From Chlamydiia bacterium (lineage in GTDB: Bacteria; Chlamydiota; Chlamydiia; Chlamydiales; SM23-39): a stretch of 13,245 nt of DNA. The translations under genes were made by a program, and so were the position numbers. Shown piece after piece: positions 1 through 6,180 of this stretch. The DNA lies in the NCBI GenBank assembly GCA_016194825.1, contig JACQAR010000009.1:1-13245 (forward strand), written 5' to 3'. Numbering within the stretch: position 1 is the first letter of the stretch; every line of letters starts with the position of its first letter. Under the pieces are notes generated by a model. That model searched no databases. It was not told the origin of the DNA and saw nothing but the letters and a program-made list of their open reading frames with translations.

Positions 1-897
1 GCCGGTCAAGATGGCAATGTCTTCCATCCATGCTTTTCGCCGATCGCCAAAGCCTGGGGCTTTTACTGCAGCTACTTTCAGTGTGCCTCGCATCTTGTTG
101 ACGACGAGAGTGGAGAGCGCGTCTCCTTCCAGCTCCTCGGCGATAATCAAAAGCGATTGCCCGCTAGCCGCGATCTGTTGGAGAATGGGAAGCAGTTCTT
201 GGATGGAGCTGATTTTTTTATCCGTGAGCAGGATCTGAGCTTTTTCCATCTCCACGGACATTTTTTCGGTATTGGTGATGAAATAGGGGCTGATGTAGCC
301 ACGCTCGAATTGCATGCCTTGGACATATTCGATTTGCGTTTCGGTCCCTTTGCCCTCTTCAATCGTCACAATGCCCTCTTTGCCCACTTTGGCAAAGCAT
401 TCGGCAATTTTTTCTCCTACTTCAGGGTGATTGGAGGCCGACACGTTGGCGATATTGCGCGTATCTTGCGCGTTTTTGATGGCAATGGATAGAGTATCGA
501 TCTGTTTTAAGAGCGCATCGAGAGCTTTATCCATCCCTCTTTTGATCGCAATGGGGCTTTCTCCCATGGCGATGTTTTTTATCCCTTCAGAGACGAGTGC
601 GCGCAGCAAGACGATCCCGGTGGTCGTCCCGTCCCCCGATTTTTCTTTGATTTTTGCAGCGACCTCTTTCCCCATCGCAATCGCGACATTGCGATAGCGA
701 TCTCTTACTTCCAGGTCTTTGATAATACTGTGTCCATCGCTCGTGATGGTAGGGGAGCCCCAGCTGCTTTGTAGGCCCACATTGCGACCCCGCGGTCCCA
801 GTGTAATTCCGACGACGTTAGCGAGCTCATCGATTCCCTCTTTCAAAGCCAATCTGGCCTCTTCGTCAAATAGAATATCTTTTGCCTCTGTGCTCAT
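1..897 (-). CDS. groEL: GroEL-family chaperonin paralogue, N-terminal 299 residues (C-terminus outside the window)
   Basis: 60-kDa chaperonin subunit. Canonical GroEL forms a cytoplasmic double ring that folds proteins with ATP. The ATG at 897-895 follows an AGAGGG ribosome site; the frame stays open to position 1, which gives 299 of about 530 residues. Visible motifs: TLGPRGRNV (32-40), SPTITSDG (48-55, with the nucleotide-site Asp at 54), GDGTTT (88-93, catalytic-type Asp89), GMQFERGYISPYF (194-206), IIAEELEGDALSTLVVNK (251-268) and APGFGDRR (280-287). It is clearly GroEL, but several usually fixed positions differ: TSDGHSI for TKDGVSV, and TTTGIVLLR for TTTATVLAQ. No groES lies upstream; nadC precedes it by 14 nt. 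Chlamydiae carry three groEL genes, and the one next to murF in Chlamydia (groEL3) is the best match by position and divergence. The paralogue number is inference. Confidence 0.93.
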   Translation of the reverse strand, partial: MSTEAKDILFDEEARLALKEGIDELANVVGITLGPRGRNVGLQSSWGSPTITSDGHSIIKDLEVRDRYRNVAIAMGKEVAAKIKEKSGDGTTTGIVLLRALVSEGIKNIAMGESPIAIKRGMDKALDALLKQIDTLSIAIKNAQDTRNIANVSASNHPEVGEKIAECFAKVGKEGIVTIEEGKGTETQIEYVQGMQFERGYISPYFITNTEKMSVEMEKAQILLTDKKISSIQELLPILQQIAASGQSLLIIAEELEGDALSTLVVNKMRGTLKVAAVKAPGFGDRRKAWMEDIAILTG

Positions 898-911
898 GGT
901 TTCCCTCTTAC

Positions 912-1754
912 TTAGAGGTTGTCTATTAGACAACCTCTGATTTTCATGCTGATATCTAAAGCGGCAGCTGAGTGGGTCAGAGCGCCGATCGAAACGGCAT
1001 CCACTCCTGTCGCGGCATATTCTCTTACATTATTTTTCCGGATCCCTCCCGAAGCTTCTAAAAATAAGCGGCCCCGGTTGATCTGCACGCAGGCAGCCAC
1101 TTCTTCTACGCTCATATTATCGAGGAGTGCTGCATCTGCTTTTTCTGCAATCGCCATCGAGAGCTGATCTATGTGGCTGACTTCCACTTGTACGCGCCGA
1201 TCGGGGAAGGCTTTGCGCACTCGTCTGAGCGTATCGACAAAATCTGTCCCGAGAGCGAGGTGGTTGTCTTTGATGAGGATCTGATCTGCCAGATGGAGCC
1301 GGTGGTTTGTCCCGCCTCCCATCCTAACGGCATATTTTTGCAATTTCCGCATCCCAGGAACTGTTTTGCGAGTATCCAGGATTTGGCATTTGGTGCCGGC
1401 CACCGCCTCTACGCAGTGCGCGGTCAGCGTCGCAATGCCTGACAGATGTTGCAGGAGATTGAGCGCTATCCTCTCTATGTTGAGCAGCGAGGATGCGGGC
1501 CCGAAGACATGGCCCAACAAGGTCCCTTTTGTCAGGCGTGTTCCTTCAGCTACAAAAAGCTCGCAGCGAATAGCGGGATCGTGCGCAGAAAAAATCTGAG
1601 GCAAAAAGAGAAGACCTGCCACCCAGCCGTCCTCTTTCAGCCAAATGTCTCCGATTGCGGCTCGTTTGTCGACGCAGGCAGTGGAGGTAATGTCCTGATC
1701 AACACAATCTTCTGCAAATATCTGTTGGATAAAATTGTTCTCTAAAAGATCCAT
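912..1754 (-). CDS. nadC: Quinolinate phosphoribosyltransferase (decarboxylating), NadC
   Basis: Cytoplasmic enzyme that converts quinolinate and PRPP to nicotinate mononucleotide, CO2 and PPi in NAD synthesis. Motifs numbered from the ATG at 1754: ERIALNLLQHLSGIATLT (94-111), LDTRKTVPGMRKLQKYAVR (126-144, PRPP/quinolinate binding), GGGTNHRLHLADQILIKDNH (146-165), VEVSH (190-194), ALLDNM (209-214), LEASGGI (232-238) and VDAVSIGALTHS (251-262). The 280 residues match the family length. An in-frame TTG at 1772 would add six residues; neither start has a clear ribosome site. I prefer the ATG because family N-termini are short here. The family normally ends near the position of LDISMK; the last eight codons (RGCLIDNL) are made by a perfect palindrome, described separately. 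The gene lies between a small hypothetical gene and groEL. No nadA or nadB is visible, so the quinolinate source is unknown. Confidence 0.93.
   Translation of the reverse strand: MDLLENNFIQQIFAEDCVDQDITSTACVDKRAAIGDIWLKEDGWVAGLLFLPQIFSAHDPAIRCELFVAEGTRLTKGTLLGHVFGPASSLLNIERIALNLLQHLSGIATLTAHCVEAVAGTKCQILDTRKTVPGMRKLQKYAVRMGGGTNHRLHLADQILIKDNHLALGTDFVDTLRRVRKAFPDRRVQVEVSHIDQLSMAIAEKADAALLDNMSVEEVAACVQINRGRLFLEASGGIRKNNVREYAATGVDAVSIGALTHSAAALDISMKIRGCLIDNL
914..938. repeat. Perfect 25-bp palindrome at the nadC 3' end, upstream of groEL
   Basis: The 12 bases 914-925 (AGAGGTTGTCTA) are the exact reverse complement of 927-938, around one central T. As RNA this gives an 11-bp stem with a 3-nt loop. 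It spans the last nadC codons, including one base of the stop, and ends 17 bp before the groEL ATG. No U-run follows in the direction of transcription, so it is not a standard terminator, and the sequence is not the CIRCE operator. It could be an operator, a processing hairpin or an inserted palindromic repeat. Confidence 0.85.
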
Positions 1755-1787
1755 CGGACAAGAGCATAGCAAAAGTTTCAGAGATTG

Positions 1788-2195
1788 TCATCCTCTCTGT
1801 TTTACTTTCGATGCAGCAAGCCTGGCTAGAAGCAATTTGAGATTTTCCGTGGATTGTTGTGCTTGTTTTTCCAGTCTCTTGGCCCTTGCGCTCATGATTG
1901 GTACAAGTGTGAGCATCAAATTTCCCTCGGGATCTCTTTCCTTTTGAACTTGGAGCTGCCACGGAGACTCTTGGCTTAATACTTTTTTGAGGGCGCTTGG
2001 CTCGATTTGTCTACTGTTTGTAATGGTGAACCTTTCAGCAGATGGGTCACATAAAAGAGTGGAGGGGGGATTGAGGGCCTTAATGGCCTCAATCGCGACC
2101 TGCAGAGCTTTTTGCCCCGTCGTGCCACAGCGGGTGATATCGGCAGGACAGCATTCGATCAGGTTTTGTTGTGCAGCAATGGATGATGCGGACAT
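1788..2195 (-). CDS. Hypothetical protein, 135 residues
   Basis: I do not recognise this protein. The ATG at 2195-2193 has a strong AGGAG ribosome site about five bases upstream, so the gene is credible. The protein has no signal peptide or membrane segment. The N-terminal half contains CCPADITRCGTTGQKALQVA (residues 15-34), with three Cys. The middle (about 55-100) looks alpha/beta, and the C-terminal 35 residues (ARAKRLEKQAQQSTENLKLL and onward) are charged, Ala/Leu/Gln-rich and probably helical or coiled coil. It lies between rsmI (75 nt upstream) and nadC. Its TGA (1790-1788) is in the same frame as nadC, 33 nt before the nadC ATG, so the two genes are probably co-transcribed. A DNA- or RNA-associated role cannot be claimed. 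Confidence 0.75.
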   Translation of the reverse strand: MSASSIAAQQNLIECCPADITRCGTTGQKALQVAIEAIKALNPPSTLLCDPSAERFTITNSRQIEPSALKKVLSQESPWQLQVQKERDPEGNLMLTLVPIMSARAKRLEKQAQQSTENLKLLLARLAASKVKQRG

Positions 2196-2223
2196 GGGTT
2201 CTCCTTTTTTAGAGATGAATTTT

Positions 2224-2249
2224 GTTGATTTTTAGGTTTAAAAATCAAC
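2224..2249. repeat. AT-rich hairpin between rsmI and the 135-residue gene
   Basis: The 11 bases GTTGATTTTTA (2224-2234) pair perfectly with TAAAAATCAAC (2239-2249), leaving a GGTT loop. It lies 22 nt after the rsmI stop in the direction of transcription, and 29 nt before the ATG of the next gene. No U-tract follows on either strand, so a classical terminator is unlikely. It may protect or separate the transcripts of the neighbouring genes. Confidence 0.6.
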
Positions 2250-2270
2250 TGCCCTATCAGAGAAGGTCTC

Positions 2271-3074
2271 TCACTCTTTTTTGCCGTGGATCTCTTTGTA
2301 GACGACATTTTTTTTTGTGTGAGTCAGTTGCGCGGCCATTTTAATCGCCGCTTTTAAAGAGAGTCCATGCGTCGTCTGGAGTGTTGCAATGAGCTCTTCT
2401 AAATCATCGACTGGAGGGATTTTGCCCTCTGCAATCACCAAGACTACCTCTCCTTTTGGGGGTGTTTTTTCAAAATGCGCCGCCAAGTTTTTGGGAGTAT
2501 CTCGCCGACACTCTTCAAACATCTTGGTCATTTCTCGGGCCACAGCGATGTGTCTTTCTGGATCCAGTGTATCTAGCACTTGGAGCGTGTGGAGCAATCT
2601 TTGGGGACTCTCGAAGCAAACAGTGGTTCCTGGATAAAACAGTGCCCTCTGGAGCGCCGGTTTAGGCTTCTTCGGCAAAAACCCGATGAACTGGAATTGC
2701 GCGGTGGCAAACCCCGACATCACGAGCGCCTGGATCAGGCTGCAGGGGCCGGGTAACACCGTGAAGGGGAAATGGGCTTGGATACACTCTTGTACCAAAA
2801 GTTGTCCCGGGTCGTTGATGCAGGGGGTGCCTGCATCGGAGACGAGGGCGAGATTGTCCCCTTCTTCCAGTCGTCGTAAGATTTTTTTTAAAGATTGTTT
2901 TTCTTTGAACTGATGGTATGAAATGAGCGGTTTTTTGATCTGATACTTTTGCAGCAAAAGGGTAGTGCGGCGGGTATCCTCACAGAGGATCGCATCGCAA
3001 TCTTGGAGGGCCTTGAGGGCGCGGGCGGTCAGATCTTCGAGGTGGCCGATGGGTGTAGCAACGATGTAGAGCAT
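2271..3074 (-). CDS. rsmI: 16S rRNA (cytidine-1402 2'-O)-methyltransferase RsmI
   Basis: SAM-dependent tetrapyrrole-methylase-fold enzyme that 2'-O-methylates C1402 in the ribosomal decoding centre. Motifs: LYIVATPIGHLEDLT (2-16, family signature), CEDTRRT (31-37), LVSDAGTPCINDPG (77-90), LPGPCSLIQALVMSGF (107-122), FIGFLPKK (129-136), ESPQRL (155-160), AREMTKMFEE (179-188) and PKGEVVLVIAEG (206-217). At 267 residues it is slightly shorter than the usual 280-290. The ATG is the first start of the frame, and the family normally begins at exactly this LYIVATP block. It starts 10 nt after the 3' end of tRNA-Cys and has no separate promoter, so it is probably read from the tRNA promoter. A variant in the SDAGTPGISDPG block (G to C, S to N) is mild and should not remove activity. 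Confidence 0.95.
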   Translation of the reverse strand: MLYIVATPIGHLEDLTARALKALQDCDAILCEDTRRTTLLLQKYQIKKPLISYHQFKEKQSLKKILRRLEEGDNLALVSDAGTPCINDPGQLLVQECIQAHFPFTVLPGPCSLIQALVMSGFATAQFQFIGFLPKKPKPALQRALFYPGTTVCFESPQRLLHTLQVLDTLDPERHIAVAREMTKMFEECRRDTPKNLAAHFEKTPPKGEVVLVIAEGKIPPVDDLEELIATLQTTHGLSLKAAIKMAAQLTHTKKNVVYKEIHGKKE

Positions 3075-3084
3075 AATAAGAATA

Positions 3085-3155
3085 AGGTGGCACTCAGATT
3101 TGAACTGAGGATGGGGGCTTTGCAGGCCCCTGCCTTACCGCTTGGCTATGCCACC
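3085..3155 (-). tRNA. tRNA-Cys (anticodon GCA)
   Basis: A 71-nt cloverleaf can be drawn by hand. The acceptor stem GGTGGCA pairs with TGCCACC. The D stem is GCC/GGC. The anticodon stem GGGGC/GCCCC closes the loop CTGCAAA, with anticodon GCA. The T stem CTCAG/CTGAG closes TTCAAAT. The discriminator is U73, the expected identity base for cysteine tRNAs. The 3' CCA is not encoded and must be added after transcription. The gene has its own promoter and lies 10 nt upstream of rsmI, so rsmI transcripts probably begin with this tRNA and are cut by RNase P and 3' processing. Confidence 0.96.
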
Positions 3156-3169
3156 GTGAGAGTGGATCT

Positions 3170-3198
3170 ATTATGGCCTAAGCGGGAGCGGGTGTCAA
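3170..3198 (-). promoter_or_regulatory. Promoter of tRNA-Cys (and probably rsmI)
   Basis: On the minus strand a perfect -35 TTGACA (3198-3193) is followed after exactly 17 bp by the -10 CATAAT (3175-3170). Transcription should start near 3163, leaving a leader of about seven bases before the mature tRNA. This is the strongest consensus promoter seen in the window. It starts only a few bases after the stop codon of the upstream gene. Confidence 0.85.
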
Positions 3199-3203
3199 AG
3201 GGA

Positions 3204-4874
3204 TTATGAGTGTTTGCGGAAAACAAAGGTAGTCCCTTCTGCCCGGGCGAGTCGGTCAAATTCTGTTTTTTGTACCGATTTGTTTCCGTTTATGTCATCC
3301 AAGAGGTAATGGGTAGCATCCGTTTTTTTGAGGGCGCGATAGTGTCCCGTAGGGTTGCAATAGCAGCTGACTTTTTCAAGGAAATACTGGCTTTTGCCAA
3401 ATGGGAGGTTTGCGGGGATGTTTTCTACTGGCCCTGTGAATCGTCCTTTGTGGTGTTCGCGGCTTAAGTGGATGACTAAGAGATCTGGCTCTTTTATCAC
3501 CTTTTGATTAGCCAGTGCTTGGTTTAACTGTGTAGAGAATGAGATCTCTTGGGGCAATTTCTCTGGCAGGGGGAGAGTGATCGAGGTTTGCAAGTCTGTG
3601 TGTTCCCCAAGTTGGAGGCCATAAGGTGAGGTATCTTCCATGAGAGATCTGGGATAGAAGTAAGGCATCAAGGTATTGAATACTTCCTGCGGGTCTAGTT
3701 TTTGATTGATATTTGTTAATTTAAATGTGTTTGGGGCAATCGCATGTAATATGTCATAGAGATCGTGAGGGTCTACTTTGTTGTTACGTAAGGATTGTAG
3801 GAAGTCTTCTATAGCAAGAGAGAGCTGTTTATTTGAATGGTAGAGCGTCTGCTTAGCCATTGCTTTTTCTTTTTGTAGACGGTCTATGTCGTTTTGGTAG
3901 GGGTTGGGGTCATCACTTTCTGACAATAGGCCTGCCGGTATCTGTAGCCCTTTTATCAACCGATCTATAGTAGCGTCTCGGTTGCGAGCGGCTTGTTGCA
4001 GTCTATCGAGATCATCCGCCATGTGCAGTTGAATGAAGTCTGCTAGGTAGCATGTATTGGTCTTATGGGGAATCTTCAACAAAGATGTGCGAGTAGCCTT
4101 TTTCGGTGAAACAGCAGGCTCTAATACTACGTTCGGCATTAACGCTGTGCCTGATCCCAGAAGAGTGGGGTTCGTAGCGTTAACGGTCTGTAGTGAGGGA
4201 GTTTCTTTCTTGGCTCTTCCGCTACCAGCTATGGGAGTAGATGTTGCTGGAGCTGCTGGTGTAGAAGAATCTGTTGTTTTAGATGTATCAGGCGTGAGCT
4301 TTTGTTGCGCCAGCGCTGCTACTCTCGCAGTGAGATCGCTTTGATTAATAACGAACTGCTCGAGCTTGTCGTAATGAGCTTTTTCCGCTTTCGCCGTATC
4401 CGTAAATCGCAGTGTCTCAGATTGTCCATTCTCTTGACTCGTGATAGAGAAAGACTCATCCTTCTCCACACGAACGCTATAACCGTTGTGGCTGTTGCAG
4501 ATCGTTTGAGCGGTTGATGAGCTAGCAGCCTGTCTTTCCTGCTCTTGGAGATGCAGGGCGACAAATTTTTCAATGTCTTGTGTTGGAAAGCTCTCTCCCT
4601 CTTTCAGTTGGTAAAAGATGGCGTAGCGACGGTTGTTGTGGGTGACGACGATGGACTGGAGGGTTCCCTTGCGGATGGGGGCTACCTCCATCACTATGGG
4701 GCTGTTGGGGGAAGCTGTAGAAGGAAGATAGCTCTGGGCGGTATCAATCACTGTGTCTGCTGCACTCCTCAGGGATTCTGCAGTAGGCCTAGTAATTGAT
4801 GGGTGGGTAGTATTCTCCGGATCCATGTTTGGTAAGAAAGAGGGAAAGCTGAACAAGCTTGCATCTAAGGACAT
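3204..4874 (-). CDS. Putative ubiquitin-specific-protease-like (peptidase C19) deubiquitinase, candidate effector
   Basis: A 556-residue protein; the C-terminal half (about 262-554) fits the USP/C19 cysteine protease fold. The Cys box is TNTCYLADFIQL (272-283, putative nucleophile Cys275; USPs have GNTCYMNSxLQ). The palm strand is EPDLLVIHLSR (462-472; USPs P-x-L-x-I-H-L-x-R-F). The His box is YFLEKVSCYCNPTGHYRAL (497-515, His511), followed by HYLLDDINGNKSV (522-534, third-residue candidates Asp526/Asp527) and a final FVFRK (550-554; USPs A-Y-x-L-F-Y). Cys-to-His spacing of 236 is within the USP range. The Asn usually five residues before Cys is His270 here. The N-terminus (1-58) is Ser/Thr/Pro-rich and probably disordered; 60-175 resembles a domain in the upstream gene; 192-262 is a low-complexity linker. 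There is no signal peptide or membrane segment, so type III secretion is possible but not shown. Family known: C19 enzymes cleave ubiquitin conjugates. Activity and host role are inference. Confidence 0.82.
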   Translation of the reverse strand: MSLDASLFSFPSFLPNMDPENTTHPSITRPTAESLRSAADTVIDTAQSYLPSTASPNSPIVMEVAPIRKGTLQSIVVTHNNRRYAIFYQLKEGESFPTQDIEKFVALHLQEQERQAASSSTAQTICNSHNGYSVRVEKDESFSITSQENGQSETLRFTDTAKAEKAHYDKLEQFVINQSDLTARVAALAQQKLTPDTSKTTDSSTPAAPATSTPIAGSGRAKKETPSLQTVNATNPTLLGSGTALMPNVVLEPAVSPKKATRTSLLKIPHKTNTCYLADFIQLHMADDLDRLQQAARNRDATIDRLIKGLQIPAGLLSESDDPNPYQNDIDRLQKEKAMAKQTLYHSNKQLSLAIEDFLQSLRNNKVDPHDLYDILHAIAPNTFKLTNINQKLDPQEVFNTLMPYFYPRSLMEDTSPYGLQLGEHTDLQTSITLPLPEKLPQEISFSTQLNQALANQKVIKEPDLLVIHLSREHHKGRFTGPVENIPANLPFGKSQYFLEKVSCYCNPTGHYRALKKTDATHYLLDDINGNKSVQKTEFDRLARAEGTTFVFRKHS

Positions 4875-4895
4875 ATTTCTACCTTTTATTAAATC

Positions 4896-4925
4896 TATTA
4901 TATCAAATTTAAAGATTTTGTTAAA
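4896..4925 (-). promoter_or_regulatory. Promoter of the USP-like gene, near-copy of the 6036-6065 element
   Basis: On the minus strand TTTAAC (4925-4920), a 17-bp spacer and TATAAT (4902-4897) make a sigma-70-type promoter. The predicted start is near 4890, so the leader is only about 16 nt and holds an AAAGG ribosome site. These 30 bp match 27 of 30 positions of the promoter of the upstream gene, at the same distance from the ATG (23 versus 24 bp). Confidence 0.75.
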
Positions 4926-4954
4926 GGTTTAAATTGTTTGTAAGGTGTTCTATT

Positions 4955-6013
4955 TCAGCTGCTTTTGTAGCTGTTAGCAAAGCATCGGCGGAAGGGGTTG
5001 GAAAAGCCTGGAGAGGAGTTTCCTGAGCCCGATTTCTGGCCTTGCCCTGTAGAGAGGGGTCTTTTGCCATAGCGAGAATAAAAAGCGCGAATCCGATGTA
5101 GAAAAGAGCTTTTTTCTTCCATTTTTGAGGTGTAATAGGCCTGTTTTTGTAAGATCCAGGCTAAATCGTTGCCTCTGGCAGCGCAATCGGGGTCTTTGAG
5201 GATTTCGTCATAAATGAGCTCGATATGATGAGCAAATTCATGCTTTCCGTCGTTGCGATAACCGGCAACCAACTCTGCTTTTTGTTCGCGGATTGTCTCG
5301 ATGCCTGATCGACGAGCGATGTTCACAACCGTGGCGTCTTTATCAAGGCGTGATTCCCCAGCAGGAGGGGGGAAGGGGATCTGGCTGGCTGGGGGCTCCC
5401 AAGGAGATGCTTCAAGAGAGAGTCTACTCCGGTGATATTCTGCCAGGCTGAATGGTTCGAGTTTAGCCCGCTGGAAAGCGTGCTGAGAAGAAAGCTTGAT
5501 TTTTAGGGTGTGCATTTTGGCCTCTTCGATGGAGCGGATCAGATAGGTATCGGCCTCGCTTGCGTCTTGCACCATCCACGTCGTCTGAAGGAGTTCTTTT
5601 TTTTGTTTTTTGGCATTGGGATCTTGTTCATTATCTGTCTCTGCTTCTGCCGCATCAATGAGGGCAGCCACATAGTCGAGAAATCCTCCGGAAAGCGTAG
5701 CGTTCCCTTTGGAGCGATAGGTGGCTGTATAGCGCATGCCTTTGTAGGGAATCTGTATCGTGCTGAATCCCTCCTGATCATTGATCATTCTCTCTTTACT
5801 CAAGATCAGGACAATATTTTCATCTTCTGGATTGAAGAGGCGGAATTTCTTGATAGCATCGACTTCCGAAGGACGGCTCGTTGCTTGCGGTCCATATTCG
5901 GCCAGGGCTTTCTGCGTCGATTCGACCCTGCGCTGCACGGGAACTGGAGCGATCGGTTGCACAGTTGCCTTAGGCTGAACAGGCCGTATTATGGGGGTTA
6001 CGCTACTAGACAT
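4955..6013 (-). CDS. Hypothetical protein, 352 residues, N-terminal domain related to the USP-like neighbour
   Basis: I do not recognise the whole protein. Residues 1-50 are Pro/Val/Gln-rich and probably disordered. Residues about 67-187 can be aligned by eye with 60-174 of the next gene: an IVL-x-L start, a conserved R-Y-x-x-x-Y-x-x-K (94-102), a V-A-A helix (115-117), a QT (143-144), and a final A-x-x-x-L-E-x-F (182-188). A Pro-rich linker (200-220) leads to a helical C-terminal part that contains HEFAH (258-262), a formal HExxH zinc-site match of uncertain meaning. The tail (320-352) is Ser/Gly-rich. There is no signal peptide or membrane helix. An AGAGGA ribosome site precedes the ATG by 11 bases. 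It is transcribed from its own promoter, divergently from murF and just upstream of the USP-like gene. By association it may be a secreted host-interaction protein; this is inference. Confidence 0.8.
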   Translation of the reverse strand: MSSSVTPIIRPVQPKATVQPIAPVPVQRRVESTQKALAEYGPQATSRPSEVDAIKKFRLFNPEDENIVLILSKERMINDQEGFSTIQIPYKGMRYTATYRSKGNATLSGGFLDYVAALIDAAEAETDNEQDPNAKKQKKELLQTTWMVQDASEADTYLIRSIEEAKMHTLKIKLSSQHAFQRAKLEPFSLAEYHRSRLSLEASPWEPPASQIPFPPPAGESRLDKDATVVNIARRSGIETIREQKAELVAGYRNDGKHEFAHHIELIYDEILKDPDCAARGNDLAWILQKQAYYTSKMEEKSSFLHRIRAFYSRYGKRPLSTGQGQKSGSGNSSPGFSNPFRRCFANSYKSS

Positions 6014-6035
6014 AGGTATTTCAATCCTCTAGATG

Positions 6036-6065
6036 TATTATACCATATTTAAAGATTTTATTAAA
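6036..6065 (-). promoter_or_regulatory. Promoter of the 352-residue gene, near-copy of the 4896-4925 element
   Basis: The minus strand shows TTTAAT (6065-6060), a 17-bp spacer and a perfect TATAAT (6042-6037). Transcription should start near 6030, at the AGAGGA ribosome site itself, giving a leader of about 17 nt. The spacer holds AAAATCTTTAAAT, shared with the downstream copy, so the two genes are probably co-regulated. Confidence 0.78.
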
Positions 6066-6104
6066 TTTATAATTTTATTTATAACCACCTAGTCGTTAAG
6101 TACT

Positions 6105-6110
6105 TATAAT
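6105..6110 (+). promoter_or_regulatory. Possible -10 box for murF
   Basis: A perfect TATAAT lies 70 bp upstream of the murF ATG, in AT-rich DNA. The best -35 at 17 bp spacing is poor (TAACCA, 3 of 6 matches). If it is used, transcription starts near 6117, exactly at the left edge of the palindrome at 6118-6148. Confidence 0.4.
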
Positions 6111-6117
6111 CTTTATC

Positions 6118-6148
6118 TCAGAAAGTCCCAAAAAAATGGGTATTCTGA
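6118..6148 (+). promoter_or_regulatory. Imperfect 31-bp palindrome in the murF leader
   Basis: TCAGAA (6118-6123) pairs with TTCTGA (6143-6148), and CCCA (6127-6130) with TGGG (6137-6140), around an A6 loop, with a 3/2-nt internal loop between the stems. It lies just after the possible -10 box and 32 bp before the murF ATG. It could be a repressor operator or a 5' stabilising hairpin for the mur cluster transcript. Confidence 0.5.
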
Positions 6149-6180
6149 CAAAATGCGGGTTTTATATTGGTTGATCGCGT

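Noticed and set aside
914..938. Palindrome as CIRCE/HrcA operator or intrinsic terminator
   Set aside because: The half-site does not match the CIRCE consensus (TTAGCACTC), and no U-run follows the stem in the direction of transcription.
5510..6052. 180-codon plus-strand frame opposite the 352-residue gene
   Set aside because: It is antisense to a gene with a good promoter, ribosome site and paralogue, and its peptide is not protein-like (Cys/Phe/Arg-rich).
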